Source: Ophiostoma sp. CBS 140.51
Lineage: Eukaryota; Ascomycota; Sordariomycetes; Ophiostomatales; Ophiostomataceae
DNA length: 64,000 nt
Direction: 5' to 3'
NCBI GenBank assembly: GCA_029298735.1
Contig: JANSLP010000004.1
Coordinates: 1 to 64,000, forward strand
How positions within the stretch are numbered: position 1 is the first letter of the stretch; each line of letters opens with the position of its first letter. The notes beneath the pieces are model-generated. The model was given only the letters and a program-made list of their open reading frames with translations, was not told the origin of the DNA and ran no database searches. Positions 53,378 through 64,000 of this stretch are shown one piece after another. The position numbers and the translations under genes are program-made.

Positions 53378-54001
53378 GGAGACGACAATGCCTGTAAGCT
53401 GGTCTTGTATGTGTTTTGAGATACATCTTTGGATTATCTGTGTGTTAGTATTTTGGTCTCAGTGTATCCTTAAGAGCACAAATATTGGTGCACTGTGAAT
53501 GGTGTACACCTTGTTGTATTTTGCCGGTCCTGGTAGTAAATATTGTGCCGCCAGAATCGAGCATTTATCCACGATCTTGCCATTTGCCATTTGCCATTTG
53601 CCGTTTGCCATTCCCCATAGCCCCTCCCCAGTAAGCATCCCGGCTGTAGCATGACACAAAACAGCCCAAATAACAGCTCATTGTTGTGCATCGTAGTGCG
53701 TGAAAAGGATCTGAAATTTGTATCTACCCGAAACAGATATTCAAAACACGCGGGAAAATCAAGAGAAAAAAATAACAATAACGCTAATATTAACACAATT
53801 GCACGCAACTGCACGCAACCGCGCACAATGAAAGAAATAACCAACAAATGTCTGAGAATACCATTAATACTGCACATATCGCGACGGTCAACTACCGAAA
53901 CTCGCACAGCGTCAACATACACACATATTCTGCATCTTATCTTACACTATACAACAAACCACACGTCACACAAACTGCAAATTCACTTACTGGAACACTT
54001 G
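53378..54001. promoter_or_regulatory. upstream region of STE20-like kinase gene
   Basis: The open frame is continuous from 53651, but the part before 54002 is Asn/Thr/His-rich, low in expected codon pattern and without family similarity, so I treat it as leader. Repeated GCCATTTGCC words lie at 53578-53610. Confidence 0.45.
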
Positions 54002-56257
54002 ATGGACCGCCGACGCAGCCTGGCCGTGCCGGCAGTGCCGGCAGTGCCGTCACAAATCCGGGCCAAGGCCATTGACGAGGCCCGCCGCACCCAGGCCGCC
54101 GTCCTGCGCGACTGCACGGCCACCAACTGCGAGCCGCCACCGTATGTCTTGACCGAGCTCATTGGCAAGGGAAGTTTCGGTCGTGTCTTCAAAGCGACGT
54201 CCACCAAGACGGACAGTGTCGTTGCCGTCAAGATCATCAGCATTGAAGAAGGCGACGCCGCCGCTACGGACAACGGTGCAGTCAGCACTATCAATGCGCC
54301 GACACAAACTGCAGACAAAACTGCACGACAACCACCAACTTCAGTGGTCGACACGTTCGGCGACGTCCTCAAAGAGATTCGCACACTGCAATTGCTTGGC
54401 GCCAGCGGTGCACGCAACATCAATACCGTGCTCGACTCCCTGCTCGTTGGCCCCACTGTATGGATGGTGACCGAGTACTGCGGCGGCGGCAGTGTGGCCA
54501 CTTTAATGCGGCCGACGGGCCACCTGCCAGAAAAATGGATTGTGCCCATCCTGCGGGAAGTGGCCGAGGCACTCTGCTGGGTACACGGCCAGGGCATTAT
54601 CCACCGCGACATCAAATGTGCTAATGTTCTTGTGGCTGATCTGCCAGAGACGGACGTGGCCATTGGTGGGAAAGCACCGCCCCGCGTCCAGCTGTGCGAC
54701 TTTGGTATCGCTGGGTTTGTCGAGACGGCTGTTGACAAGCGCCGCACCGTCACGGGGACGCTACACTGGATGGCACCGGAGCTATTTCGCGTCGATGTCG
54801 AGTACGGCACTGAAGTTGATATCTGGGCATTTGGGTCCATGGCGTATGAGGTCGCTAAGGGCCTGCCGCCAAATGCCACCCGGACATTGGCAGGGGCTGG
54901 AGGAGGTTTCGATATGTCGTCGTTTGGGTCGTATCTAGAGCAGAATTGCCCGAGGCTTGTCGGCAACCAATACTCGGACGGTCTCAAGGAGCTTGTGGCA
55001 GCTTGCATGGTGCACGACCCGACTCAAAGACCTTCGACCGAGCAGGTGCAGCGGTTCCGGTATATTGCAGGCACAACGAACTCTCACCCGACTTCTTCTT
55101 TGTCGACATTGCTTTCAGCCTATCGGCTCTGGCAGGCACGAGGCGGCGGTCGTGTATCGTTATTCTCGGCTGGCGGTGCGAGAGGTGTTGGTGATACTGA
55201 TAACGATCTGACGGCCAGTATTCCCGACTGGGATTTCGATGACAGCGATGTTGATGAGGATGATGATGATTCTGGTGACTCTTTCTCGCTTGACTATGAG
55301 GCCAACACACTTGCTGTGTATGAGGCGTATGGCATCTCTCTCGACAGGAGCCCACCTCTGCCACCAACGCCAAAACCACTGCCACGTCTGCCACTAGAGT
55401 CACCGCCATCACTCCCGCCCCAGTCTCGCCTTCGTCGTCGGCCGGTAAATCAAGACAGAGCATTGCCTGAAGTGCCACTGCAGGGAGCGTTCAATCCGAA
55501 CACGCTCACAAGCTACCACGACAAAGCCAAGGCCGCCTATGGGCGCCACCCACCACCACCTCTGGTCCTTGATCCAAAACCGTCGTCTTCGACAACATCT
55601 CAAGTGTCAGACTTGCCCCTCCGCGGCTATTCAAACGAGCCAGACCGGGAGTCATTAATTGATTTAGATCTGTCCATGGCGATGGACGTGGTTTCTAGCA
55701 AAATAGACGTGGATACAGTCAACCAGGACACCGTTCGACCGATTCGAGGAGCAGGCGCCGTAAAGAGTAGCCTGAGCGCAATGCGGCATCGAACACAAGA
55801 CTGGACTTTTCCAGTTGCATCCAAGTCGCCAAAACGTGACCAGATTCAGCTGGTTGACTCCGAGAGAGGGCCGGTGCTGAGAGCCAGCATTGACCAGAAC
55901 AGCCAAAAAAACAGAGTGTCGGTTGTCAGCTTAATTGATCTAGATGCAGTGACTGGTGGACGGTCAGATGGCAGGAACAAGGAGGACACAAACGACGACG
56001 ACGCGCCGTTCGAGTTTGACACGCCGGAGACACAAAGCATCCTCCATCGAAAGACCCTTGACGGTACAGATGTCTTACCACGGACACTACCACCGGTGCC
56101 AATGATACCGATAAGTCGTGTCTTGCAGGGTGTTGCCGAACGCGATGAGGCCCGCAGCGAGCTCTTGAGGATGCTGTCAAGTCTTGGTGAGCATTTGCAC
56201 CTGGCGACGCGCACGTTAGAGAGTTTGCCTGTGCACACAGCCATGGCTGGGCGGTGA
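54002..56257 (+). CDS. STE20/germinal-centre-like serine/threonine protein kinase
   Basis: Single-exon gene. The ATG at 54002 (MDRRRSLAVPAV) gives 751 residues. An ATG at 53651 would add 117 residues but looks like leader sequence. The kinase domain runs about 48-340: glycine loop GKGSFGRV (55-62), Lys77 in VAVKI, HRDIKCAN (201-208), DFG (233-235), GTLHWMAPE (252-260), all catalytic residues intact. HRDIK-x-x-N and the TLHWMAPE activation loop are STE-group hallmarks. An insert of about 35 residues (DAAATDNGAVST and on) separates the ATP-binding Lys from helix C. The long tail is acidic, then proline-rich (PPLPPTPKPLPRLPLE), with probable SH3-type sites, and no other domain is seen. Cytokinesis or polarity roles are known for relatives; the exact ortholog is not assigned. 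Confidence 0.92.
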   Translation: MDRRRSLAVPAVPAVPSQIRAKAIDEARRTQAAVLRDCTATNCEPPPYVLTELIGKGSFGRVFKATSTKTDSVVAVKIISIEEGDAAATDNGAVSTINAPTQTADKTARQPPTSVVDTFGDVLKEIRTLQLLGASGARNINTVLDSLLVGPTVWMVTEYCGGGSVATLMRPTGHLPEKWIVPILREVAEALCWVHGQGIIHRDIKCANVLVADLPETDVAIGGKAPPRVQLCDFGIAGFVETAVDKRRTVTGTLHWMAPELFRVDVEYGTEVDIWAFGSMAYEVAKGLPPNATRTLAGAGGGFDMSSFGSYLEQNCPRLVGNQYSDGLKELVAACMVHDPTQRPSTEQVQRFRYIAGTTNSHPTSSLSTLLSAYRLWQARGGGRVSLFSAGGARGVGDTDNDLTASIPDWDFDDSDVDEDDDDSGDSFSLDYEANTLAVYEAYGISLDRSPPLPPTPKPLPRLPLESPPSLPPQSRLRRRPVNQDRALPEVPLQGAFNPNTLTSYHDKAKAAYGRHPPPPLVLDPKPSSSTTSQVSDLPLRGYSNEPDRESLIDLDLSMAMDVVSSKIDVDTVNQDTVRPIRGAGAVKSSLSAMRHRTQDWTFPVASKSPKRDQIQLVDSERGPVLRASIDQNSQKNRVSVVSLIDLDAVTGGRSDGRNKEDTNDDDAPFEFDTPETQSILHRKTLDGTDVLPRTLPPVPMIPISRVLQGVAERDEARSELLRMLSSLGEHLHLATRTLESLPVHTAMAGR

Positions 56258-56298
56258 TCTTGATGTCGATGCCGGCAATGCTGATGGTGATTGATACT

Positions 56299-58077
56299 TC
56301 ACGGCATGGGCTCAGTACGCCATTCTTCCCTCCTAGAATATTTGACCTCAGCAGACTCGTCACAGGGGTGCGCAAACAGGTCCAAGCAGTACGAGCCGTC
56401 CAAGTCAGACACATCGAGATTGGCGTTAAGCCGGAGGCCTGGACGCTGGTGCTCAACGGCACGAGAAGAAAGCTCTCGGTATGTCAGATCTGAGCCCAGC
56501 TCATTGATGCTGTTTAAGACTGCAGCATAGCCCTCATATGAGCGCACGGCGACAGCTAGACCAGTGGGGGTTGTACCCGACGAGGCAAGCTCCAGGTCAT
56601 AGTCAGAGGCTAGACCCAGATGCGCTTTGTGTACGAGGTAGATGACAAGGTGGGATATTTTGTGTTGGATCTCGTCGTCCGTGGGCACGCGCCGAGCTGA
56701 GTTCGAGTTCTGTCGGTAGACAATAAATGCACAGTCAGGCACAACCACCTGCAACCCCGGCGGCTGGTCATGTGCGGCCGCTGTTGGGAAAATGCGCGTG
56801 TACGAATGTTTAGGTGGCCACTTGGGCAATGTGCAGATTTGGACAATGCAGTGTTTGTCGGTAGACAGGTCCCAGACCGCATAGGACCCTGATGCTTTGG
56901 CGTACACGTCGTGCACTTCATCCAGACTGCGGCCGCTCCTCATTCGTAGCGGCGTGTTGCGTCTTCGTATGCAGCTCTGGCGAGTGTTGTCAGTAAACTC
57001 GACATCGATGGTAATCAGACTTGATGGCTGCATCGAGGACCTTTGTGCCATATCCACACAGCCAAGCATGATGATACCCTGGAGACTTGGCAACTCCAAA
57101 ATGGTCCTCGTGGCGAAGACACATGAGTTGAAGAAGACGCCCCGACTGGTGATTGTAGTAGGCTTGACCTTCCACGACATCTTGGGCGATACATAGCTGT
57201 ACTGGTGCGGGCTCATGTTTGCCGAGTTGAGGAACACGCGAGGCGATGGGGCTAGCACACCATCCCATTCGAGGGTGTTGTCCGGTGGGAACTCCCAAGC
57301 AAAGATGGTCTGGTCGTTGTATGTTTCGATAAGGACCTTCTGCAGTCGAAGAAACGCTTCGGAGCCCTCACCATAGAGCATCGGCATGGAGATGCCAAAA
57401 AGTCCGAGAAGTGAGTAGGCCATATCCTCTTCGCGGGTTGTTGTGCGCCGTGCCGCCCATGACATGATACGCGCAATGCTGACGAGTCGCAAGTTGCCTC
57501 CGTCGAGTATGAGTTCGTCGATTCCCGTGATCTTGGCGAGCAAAGGGAGCGATTTCTTCTTAGTGGTGATCTCGTTCCAGTGATGGTCGAAAAAGGACAT
57601 GTTTTGCGGGGCAATGAGTTCTTGCAGAGTCCAGCCGCGCAGGAACCAGCGGCTCTTTTCGAACGGCACAACGCGATTCGTGCTGCAGGCGCCGTGCCCC
57701 GGTGTCGACAACAGACTTGTTCCGTTGCAGACATCGTACATGTACACATAGCACACGGCGGCCTTGCGATAATATGCGTACATGGAGTTGATGGCCTCGG
57801 ACAATTCGGCAGACGAGGTCTTGTCGATGCAGACAGTATCTACCCAGAGATAATAGATATTGTCTTTCAATGCCTGCTCGCACGCCCAATGAATCTTGGG
57901 CCAGCCTTGGCGCTTCGTGACATCGCAGGACTTGCCTTTGCGGAGGGCATCTTTGGCTTGGGTGATGAGGGCGAACGTCAGCTCGCCGTCTTCCCATGTG
58001 TGCGACAGGATGGCATATTTTGGCACATCCTGCACAAATTCGACAATCTGCTTTGTGAGGCAGTCGAGAAGTTTCAT
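56299..58077 (-). CDS. HET-domain protein (heterokaryon incompatibility)
   Basis: Single-exon gene, 592 residues, ATG 58077. The HET domain starts at about residue 20 with KYAILSHTWEDGELTF, then YYLWVDTVCIDK, INSMYAYYRKAAVCYVYM, and SRWFLRGWTLQELIAPQ, all hallmark HET blocks. RTTTREEDMAYSLLGLFGIS and YGEGSEAFLRLQ follow, as in the HETE1/NWD-type group. No NACHT, ankyrin or WD repeat is fused to the C-terminus. The C-terminal half (about 300-592) has no named domain. HET domains trigger cell death when non-self is recognised. It converges on the kinase gene with only 41 bases between the stops. Confidence 0.94.
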   Translation of the reverse strand: MKLLDCLTKQIVEFVQDVPKYAILSHTWEDGELTFALITQAKDALRKGKSCDVTKRQGWPKIHWACEQALKDNIYYLWVDTVCIDKTSSAELSEAINSMYAYYRKAAVCYVYMYDVCNGTSLLSTPGHGACSTNRVVPFEKSRWFLRGWTLQELIAPQNMSFFDHHWNEITTKKKSLPLLAKITGIDELILDGGNLRLVSIARIMSWAARRTTTREEDMAYSLLGLFGISMPMLYGEGSEAFLRLQKVLIETYNDQTIFAWEFPPDNTLEWDGVLAPSPRVFLNSANMSPHQYSYVSPKMSWKVKPTTITSRGVFFNSCVFATRTILELPSLQGIIMLGCVDMAQRSSMQPSSLITIDVEFTDNTRQSCIRRRNTPLRMRSGRSLDEVHDVYAKASGSYAVWDLSTDKHCIVQICTLPKWPPKHSYTRIFPTAAAHDQPPGLQVVVPDCAFIVYRQNSNSARRVPTDDEIQHKISHLVIYLVHKAHLGLASDYDLELASSGTTPTGLAVAVRSYEGYAAVLNSINELGSDLTYRELSSRAVEHQRPGLRLNANLDVSDLDGSYCLDLFAHPCDESAEVKYSRREEWRTEPMP

Positions 58078-59371
58078 TGTAGGGAGGAATTGTCGGATCG
58101 GTTCGGTGTGAGTTGCGCCTGTAAAAATATATTTTGGGCATATAGTTAGTTGAGTTCAAAAAAAGAAGAGGAAAACGACGAAGATTGTGAAATTGACGAT
58201 GATTTATTTGACAGCTCTGCCTGGCAAAGCTGCACTCAACTCAGCCGCACAGCGGGGAGAGACGCAATTCATTCAGCCCACCCAGTGGCGCTTGAACCGG
58301 GGTCGTCGTGAGGCGGGTCCTCGTTCCGCATTTCAAGGCTGGCGATGTCTGGCAACGCGATGTGAGGCACTGCTAGAAGGTGGTGTAGATGGTAAGAAAT
58401 GTTGGTTTATCTTCGAGTCACTTCTTAATTTTGTTGGGAATGTTTTCGAATGGATAATGGGCGCCCCTTCCTGCCAGTCGCTGCCCATTACTGGTCGTTC
58501 TTTCCTCTATTTTTCAGAAAAGGAAAGAGCGGGCACCATGGTCCTGCCACATTAGGAAGACTCGAGTAGACTAACATCTTGGAAGGCGCGATACAGAGCT
58601 TGTTTACTTCTCCTATTCTGATGCATGACTAAGCTTCTAAAGTGCACTATTTTGGTGACGCATTTGTCTCTCATCATGAACAACAATGTTTCGACATCGA
58701 AATGTTTTTCAACTGTTTCGTCTTTCCCCTCCGCCATTCCCCGGAAATTGCTGCTGTCTGGTGTCGCATTTGTGCCCAGATCGGCGCTTGCTTCCTGCCT
58801 CATGCGCCAACGCCCTAGGGGATACTTCCCCCTTTTCACGCTCTTTTAGCGACTGGGCGCATTCGATTTTTGCAGCCAAGAGAATTCACAAATCGCCCTA
58901 CCCACGAGCTGTGAGCCACAAGATCCACTGCGTTATGGAGTATGTGAGTTTACTTCTCATTTTTCCTTTCTCGGACAATTACTGTCGCCTGGAAACTCGA
59001 AAAACGTTCACAATGTTGATTGCATAACAAAAGGCGGCGCAGTCAATCAGGCGCAGCGTCTCGTTTTCTTTCCATTCTCGTGTTGTCGCGCGGTTTGCCT
59101 GCTTCACTGTTGTGTGATTACGAGTACCGCCGAGGACCTTGGCGGTTCCTTCGCCAAAGCGTTGACCGACGACCCCTTGCACAACACGGCACGAACATCC
59201 GTGTTGAGACTTTGAGGACGATGTGTGGGGCAACAAACCTTAACTTAATATTAGAGACTGCTCCTTCACACTTTCCTTATTCTTCCTTCCTTTTCTTTTG
59301 TCTCCTGCACGATTCACGCTCGCTTTTTTTCTCATCATCCATCGTCAAACTCAATCAGATACACCGAAACA
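58078..59371. other. intergenic region between HET gene and GPI protein
   Basis: About 1.3 kb, divergent promoters. The right end (59270-59371) is very pyrimidine-rich, leading to the ATG at 59372. Open frames here do not resemble proteins. Confidence 0.4.
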
Positions 59372-60355
59372 ATGGTGTTCTTTTCGTCACGGCGCGCCGT
59401 CGCGTCGGCCATGCGCGTTGCAGGCATCGCCAGTCTCGCGTTTTCGGGCCTCGCACACGCCCAATCAGCATCATCCTCGGCGGCAGCCCCCGCCGCCAAC
59501 AGCGCCAGCACCAACAGCAACGCCACAAGCGCTTTCCTGCCCGTCCTGGAAGTCGACGTCATCTTCCCACGCAATGAGACCTACCAGGAGACCGAGATAC
59601 TGCCCGTCGCCATCAACGTCCAGCGCCTGCCCGAAGTCCGCAATGTCGGCGACCTCACCTTTATCTGGAGCCTCGAGATCTACGGCCTAAGCAGCGATCC
59701 CAACTTCGACAGGTTTCTCGAAAGTGGGCCTTTTGTGCCCGCCAACACGTCGGACGGCACGATCCAGATCGGCTACTCCAACATGACCAGCTGGATCAGC
59801 AAGCTTAACTACACCAGTCACGTCCTGCTCAACGTCAATGTCGTCTGGAACTTTACCTACCTGTGCGACCACCCCGCCCGCGGCGGCACCGAAATGGCCG
59901 AGATCATGTTTCGCGTCGAGTCTGAGGTGCAGCAAAATTACCAGCCGGACAACTCGTCCATCCCGGCAGACATTGCGCAGGCGCCTGACTGCCCCGAGTT
60001 TGGCGCCATCCTGTCCGACTACGCGAGCAGCACTGTCTACACGGGTTTCGAGTACTCGAGCAACACGCCGAGTACCGTTTTCACGACCTGTTCAACGCTG
60101 CTAGGTATTGAGATTGCCTCGTCGTACGGCACACCCTGTGCGGTCACGGTGGACTCGGTGACACGCTCAGCCCTGGGCAGCATCGCCTCGAGTATGGCCA
60201 CGAGTGCGGCGCTGGCCAGTGCGGCCAGCCAGAGCAGCAAGACTGCGAAGCCGACTTCAACATCATCAACGAACGCGGCTGTGGCCACCGGTGCTGCCAA
60301 GCTGCATCCGGCCCTGGCCGCAGTCGCAGTTGTGTACTGTATTGTGTACCATTGA
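59372..60355 (+). CDS. secreted, probably GPI-anchored DUF7136-type protein
   Basis: Single-exon gene, 327 residues, ATG 59372. A signal peptide (about 1-30, VAGIASLAFSGLAHAQ) precedes a Ser/Ala/Asn-rich segment. The body begins LEVDVIFPRNETYQETEILP and contains IWSLEIYGLSSDP, the pattern I recall for the DUF7136 family of fungal secreted proteins. Several N-glycosylation sequons (NET, NMT, NYT, NFT) support secretion. The C-terminus is Ser/Thr/Ala-rich (KTAKPTSTSSTNAAVATGAA) and ends in a hydrophobic stretch (LHPALAAVAVVYCIVYH), typical of a GPI anchor signal. Role is unknown, likely at the cell surface. Confidence 0.85.
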   Translation: MVFFSSRRAVASAMRVAGIASLAFSGLAHAQSASSSAAAPAANSASTNSNATSAFLPVLEVDVIFPRNETYQETEILPVAINVQRLPEVRNVGDLTFIWSLEIYGLSSDPNFDRFLESGPFVPANTSDGTIQIGYSNMTSWISKLNYTSHVLLNVNVVWNFTYLCDHPARGGTEMAEIMFRVESEVQQNYQPDNSSIPADIAQAPDCPEFGAILSDYASSTVYTGFEYSSNTPSTVFTTCSTLLGIEIASSYGTPCAVTVDSVTRSALGSIASSMATSAALASAASQSSKTAKPTSTSSTNAAVATGAAKLHPALAAVAVVYCIVYH

Positions 60356-63260
60356 GCTGTTGGACGGTACAAAGGATAGGAAAGGAAGAGATGTAATATA
60401 ATGAGGCGGAAATCTGTACATACTCAATTGCTAATACGATACCATATTGCGATACATTTCGAGAAAACAAATTGTGATAAATGATCGGCTTCGCAGGACG
60501 TACTTGATAGCTTTGCGCCGGCACCGTCATTGGCTATTGGGGCATCGGAGCAAATCGCCCCGTTTTCAAAACCTACAGGTACCACACAAACCGAACACGA
60601 ACAGCTTCGAATTGTTTCGACAACAATTGACCTGTCGATTTACTTCGCACAAAGGCACTTGAGCAACTCGGACCAGACTCCGGCGCAGATGCGTTCGACG
60701 CAGCCTCGAACTCACATGGCCAGCCCGCAGTTTGTGGGGAGAGCAAAGTCTGAAGACAATGACTGCTTGCGGCCCGCCAATTCAATTGTCATTTTGGGTC
60801 ATTTGTGTGTATCTTTATGTGATTTCCGTGCAGAATGAGGCGGCGGCCCTTGAGTGGCTGTCGCCGTGCAGCATGAGGTTGCATTGATGCCGTTGGGGCC
60901 CGATCAGTTTGCTTTCATTTGAGCTCCCTGCATATTCAAAGAGTGATAATGGTCCTCGACCAAGAAGTGAAATAAAGCGCAAGCGTGCCCGCACATTTCA
61001 TCTCTGTGTTGAAAGAAGGTCAGGTGTTTGCGCCCCGGTTGCTCTTGCCGTTTATTGTGCACGGCGTTCAAGTCGCGACTTCCGACTTGATCGTCGTTTC
61101 CATACTAGGTTCTTGCCAATTTGGTCACAGAAATTTGTGGAAGGAGCAGTTGTGGTTTTTGCTCTTTCTCAAAATATAACGCATGCATTCGTAAGTCCGT
61201 TCAAAAAATGTTTCTGAAATTGCATGTCTCCTTCTCTGTCTTCTTTCATCTGAGCCAGATTACTATCTACCCACGCCAATTGTCTTCAACGCGATATCAT
61301 GAGTTTCTCTCATCCCGACGTTAGTCTCAAGTTTTTCATATCTAAAGATCAATTTTCTCCAATTCACCATATCATTGGCATGCAGGCAATTTTTGTTCCT
61401 ATTTTATTCTCAATTTAACCGCCTTGCAAGATTCGAGATATATATCAGTTTCCCAAGCTCCCAGGCCGCATGCACCCTACCGTCGATGCGTTTGCAAACG
61501 TGTGCAGCTGCCCAACGCTAATGCTGCATGCCCTAGACATTCACACTCCGAATTGACACTTCGCCCTGCTTTTCTGGTACCTCTTCGAGCTTCTTCGAGC
61601 TGCCGTTGATGGCTGCTTTCTTCCTCTAATTTTTTATTCTCATTTCTCATTTTCGGCACCTCGTGGTTGCCATCTCACTGACAGCTTCTCTACACACAAA
61701 CAAGCAATCTTGAAGTCCAATGTATCAATGACACAACATCGTGTGCCGCGGAGCCCAACGCAAGGCAAATACCGAGCACAAGAATTATATTTCAAGCCCA
61801 ACGTTCAAGACCAGACCAGGCCAGACCCAATTCAATATATCAAACCCGCCACCTCCACAACTGCTTGCACCATATTTCCAATGCACCCTTCACTCCGCCA
61901 TATGCAGCCGCTCCAGCTTGTAGCTGGTCCGGCAAGACAATAGAACCAGAAACCAGTGACAGGAATACGCAAGTGAGAGACTTTTGACGTGCCCCGGTAC
62001 AGCCGACCTATCTCGTGGTGGCCTGCGCTGTACATTTTATTGCTGCAGCATGCAGTTGCATCTGGATGATTGCACCCTCATGGTCCCTCTCTGATGTCTG
62101 TCCGGCTATCATTCCTTTTGTCCCTTCTCTCCTGGCTCTTCTCACGCACTCGTCATTCTGGTTGCTGCAACGGACAATCCATCGAACGTATGTTTGCACG
62201 GCGTATCCACTAACATCGAAGAAAAGCGCCCGCAATGGTCGCACCGCATACCTCTTCTTGCCACTCCCGTTTTCTCCTCGTTCACTGCACGCCCTGCCGT
62301 GGTTGTGGAGAACACCCATCCTTCTTCTTCTCTGTCCAGTTGCAGCCTGTTGTTTGACTCTGTTTGCTTTGCTTTCCCCCCTCTCTCTCTCGCCACGATG
62401 AGGCAGGCAAGCGCAAGCGCCGGCGCCGACGATGCGCAAAAGTGTGCGGGCATTGCATTTGCGCTGTCACCCCCACACACCTCTGCGAGGTTAAAATGCA
62501 TTCTCCTGCAGTCCCTTTCCCTTTTACCATGCGATATATCCTCGTCGTCTCCGCCGCCCTGCATATGGTTTTGGTAGTTTGTTGTCTCTTGCTTCTGTTT
62601 TTACTTTTCTCCTTCTCTTCCTCTTTCGGATATGTTCCTTGTTTTGTTTGGGCTTCATTCACCATTTTCTGTTTGTTGTTTGTTGTTTGCCGTTTGTTTG
62701 ACACCATCGAGACTCACCGCCAACCAACGCCCGTGTCTTCACTCCGTTATGCGTCTGTGGCTATAGCTTGCTCTGCATACTCAAGTGAAGCTGTTTGGCT
62801 CTCGTCGAATATACTGCCAGTCGACTGTCCGTTTTCATCCGACATCTTCGTCTCATATTTACCTCAGCTGCCCAATCGGTCTCGTCAGTATCCAGGTCGA
62901 CCCCAGCAACTTACTCCGGCTTTCCACGCTCGACTCGGGTTCTTCTACGCAATTCACGTTTGTCAGACTACCTCTCTTCGGATCTTTTAGTTTACACATC
63001 CTCTTCGGTCTCCTCTCCGCCCCCGAATCATCCAATCGGGCGTTTAGATGTACATACCATCTTCAGCGCGCCCTTTTACTCCTGCGACGCCACACTCGGC
63101 GTCATCTTTGGTCATCTCCTCCACACTACCTCCGACCTCCGACAATCATGTAGCCTCAACCGGATCAGTGTCGACTGCGGCTGGCCGGTTTTGGTCGGCC
63201 ATACAATCCCTCTGCGGCTATACAAAACAGGACATATACGACGATCATGAAGAAGCCACT
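60356..63260. other. long gap upstream of small membrane protein gene
   Basis: About 2.9 kb with no supported gene. Overlapping open frames from 62015 to 62990 fall on both strands and match nothing. From 62100 it becomes CT-rich, which suggests promoter and a long 5' leader of the gene at 63261. A TTTGTTGTTTGTTGTTTG tract lies near 62671-62690. Confidence 0.4.
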
Positions 63261-63542
63261 ATGAGCATCCTTACCAAGCGGCAAAGCGCTCAGGCCACCA
63301 ACGTCACCATTGCTGTCGTTGTGGCCGTTTTCTTGACACTGTTTGTGGTGTGTGTAATAGCGTTTATGTATCGATATCGCTACTCCATCCGCATCCGTGG
63401 TGGCCGCAAGAAGCGTCGGCACAGACGCCGCCGTCGTGGTGGCTCAAAGTCGTCCAAGTCATTCAAGTCGAGCTCGGATAGTGCACCGCCGACGCCGGGT
63501 GATGGAGCACCGGGTCCGTCTGAGCCACCGCCGGCTGCTTGA
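63261..63542 (+). CDS. small single-span membrane protein with basic and Ser-rich tail
   Basis: ATG 63261 gives 93 residues (MSILTKRQSAQATNVT). A single hydrophobic span (IAVVVAVFLTLFVVCVIAF) is followed by YRYRYSIRIRGGRKKRRHRR, a strongly basic stop-transfer stretch, then a Ser/Lys-rich part and a Pro/Gly-rich end (APPTPGDGAPGPSEPPP). The frame is open to 63048, but the upstream part looks like leader; the short start puts the membrane span near the N-terminus, as in small fungal membrane proteins of this type that I recall. An N-terminal KR before QSAQ could be a Kex2-like site, and NVT is a sequon. No function is known. Confidence 0.7.
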   Translation: MSILTKRQSAQATNVTIAVVVAVFLTLFVVCVIAFMYRYRYSIRIRGGRKKRRHRRRRRGGSKSSKSFKSSSDSAPPTPGDGAPGPSEPPPAA

Positions 63543-64000
63543 TGACGGTTTCTCAGGAGCATTTTGTTTCTTTCATTTCATTTCGTTGTCACACTTTGGA
63601 TCGGTTCACCTTCTTTGCAGTACAATTTGACGTTTTCGTTTTCTCCTTCGGTTACTCAGTCTCATGCTTCTTTTCGTCTTTATTTTTTGCTATTCGGGCC
63701 ACCTTCTTTTCATTCGATTCATACGTTCGTTTTATGCAAGCACCATGGGATTACGTTGATAGCTCGCCACCGAGACAGTACTGTTGGAGGATAGGTTCTG
63801 GGTTTTGGGAAGGGAAAATGCCAGTAATGATAGTTTCTTGTTCTTGTTTTTCTTCATGATTTTCCTCATTTGCAATTCTTCTGTCCTGTCTGTATAGTTT
63901 GAGTACAAAAAATGTGATATTTTATTTTTGGCCGCCATGTCTAAAGGCAGGGCCTTGAGGTCGCTTAAAAATCAAAATGTGATAGTCGGGGTTTGGCGAG
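63543..64000. other. 3' flank of the small membrane protein gene
   Basis: It is T-rich and contains no convincing gene before the window ends. Confidence 0.4.

Noticed and set aside
53651..54001. N-terminal extension of the STE20-like kinase
   Set aside because: The 117 extra residues are Asn/Thr/His-rich, match no kinase and look like leader sequence.
57580..58149. 189-codon plus-strand frame opposite the HET gene
   Set aside because: It is antisense to conserved HET motifs, so a shadow.

Overview
The window is nuclear DNA of a filamentous ascomycete (Pezizomycotina, most like a Sordariomycete). The evidence is many intronless or lightly spliced genes, GT..AG introns of about 50-190 bases, and fungus-restricted families: two Zn(II)2Cys6 regulators, a HET-domain protein, DUF1996 and DUF7136-type secreted proteins, a GMC oxidoreductase, an intradiol dioxygenase, a DHA2 drug-type transporter and a NACHT protein. 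The genus cannot be named from sequence alone. There is one tRNA (Val-AAC) and no rRNA, CRISPR array or viral gene.

Layout. (1) 0.6-11.4 kb: 5-oxoprolinase, C6 regulator, amidase and DHA2 transporter, which together look like an amide/5-oxoproline nitrogen-use neighbourhood. The amidase/transporter promoter is rich in GATA sites. (2) 11.6-19.4 kb: an UNC93/NGT1-like transporter, a BadF/NAGK-type sugar kinase, a MurQ-type N-acetylmuramate-6-phosphate etherase and a second C6 regulator. The two catalytic glutamates of MurQ are present at the expected spacing. This set could import, phosphorylate and de-lactylate the bacterial wall sugar MurNAc, and it is the most interesting system in the window. 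(3) 20.1-22.0 kb: a secreted GMC oxidoreductase. (4) 22.7-28.7 kb: a divergent pair, a 670-residue orphan with an N-terminal Cys/His motif and a large multi-exon SLIP-GC-like GTPase whose middle exons I could not resolve. (5) 29.3-37.7 kb: an SDR, a decayed ankyrin gene, a two-RRM RNA-binding protein and a zinc alcohol dehydrogenase.

(6) 37.8-46.2 kb is an accessory, decaying stretch. It holds a frameshifted secreted lectin/CBM-like gene and an intact relative of it, a 15-bp repeat array in inverted arrangement, a pogo/Fot-type transposase relic, an intradiol dioxygenase, a LINE relic, and a NACHT gene broken by two frameshifts whose 3' end runs into the LINE fragment. (7) 47.3-64 kb: tRNA-Val, a type-B carboxylesterase, an isochorismatase-like hydrolase, a DUF1996 secreted protein, a STE20-like kinase, a HET protein, a GPI-anchored DUF7136-type protein and a small single-span membrane protein.

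Splice sites were chosen by eye from GT..AG rules, reading frame and family alignment from memory. No search or RNA evidence was available.
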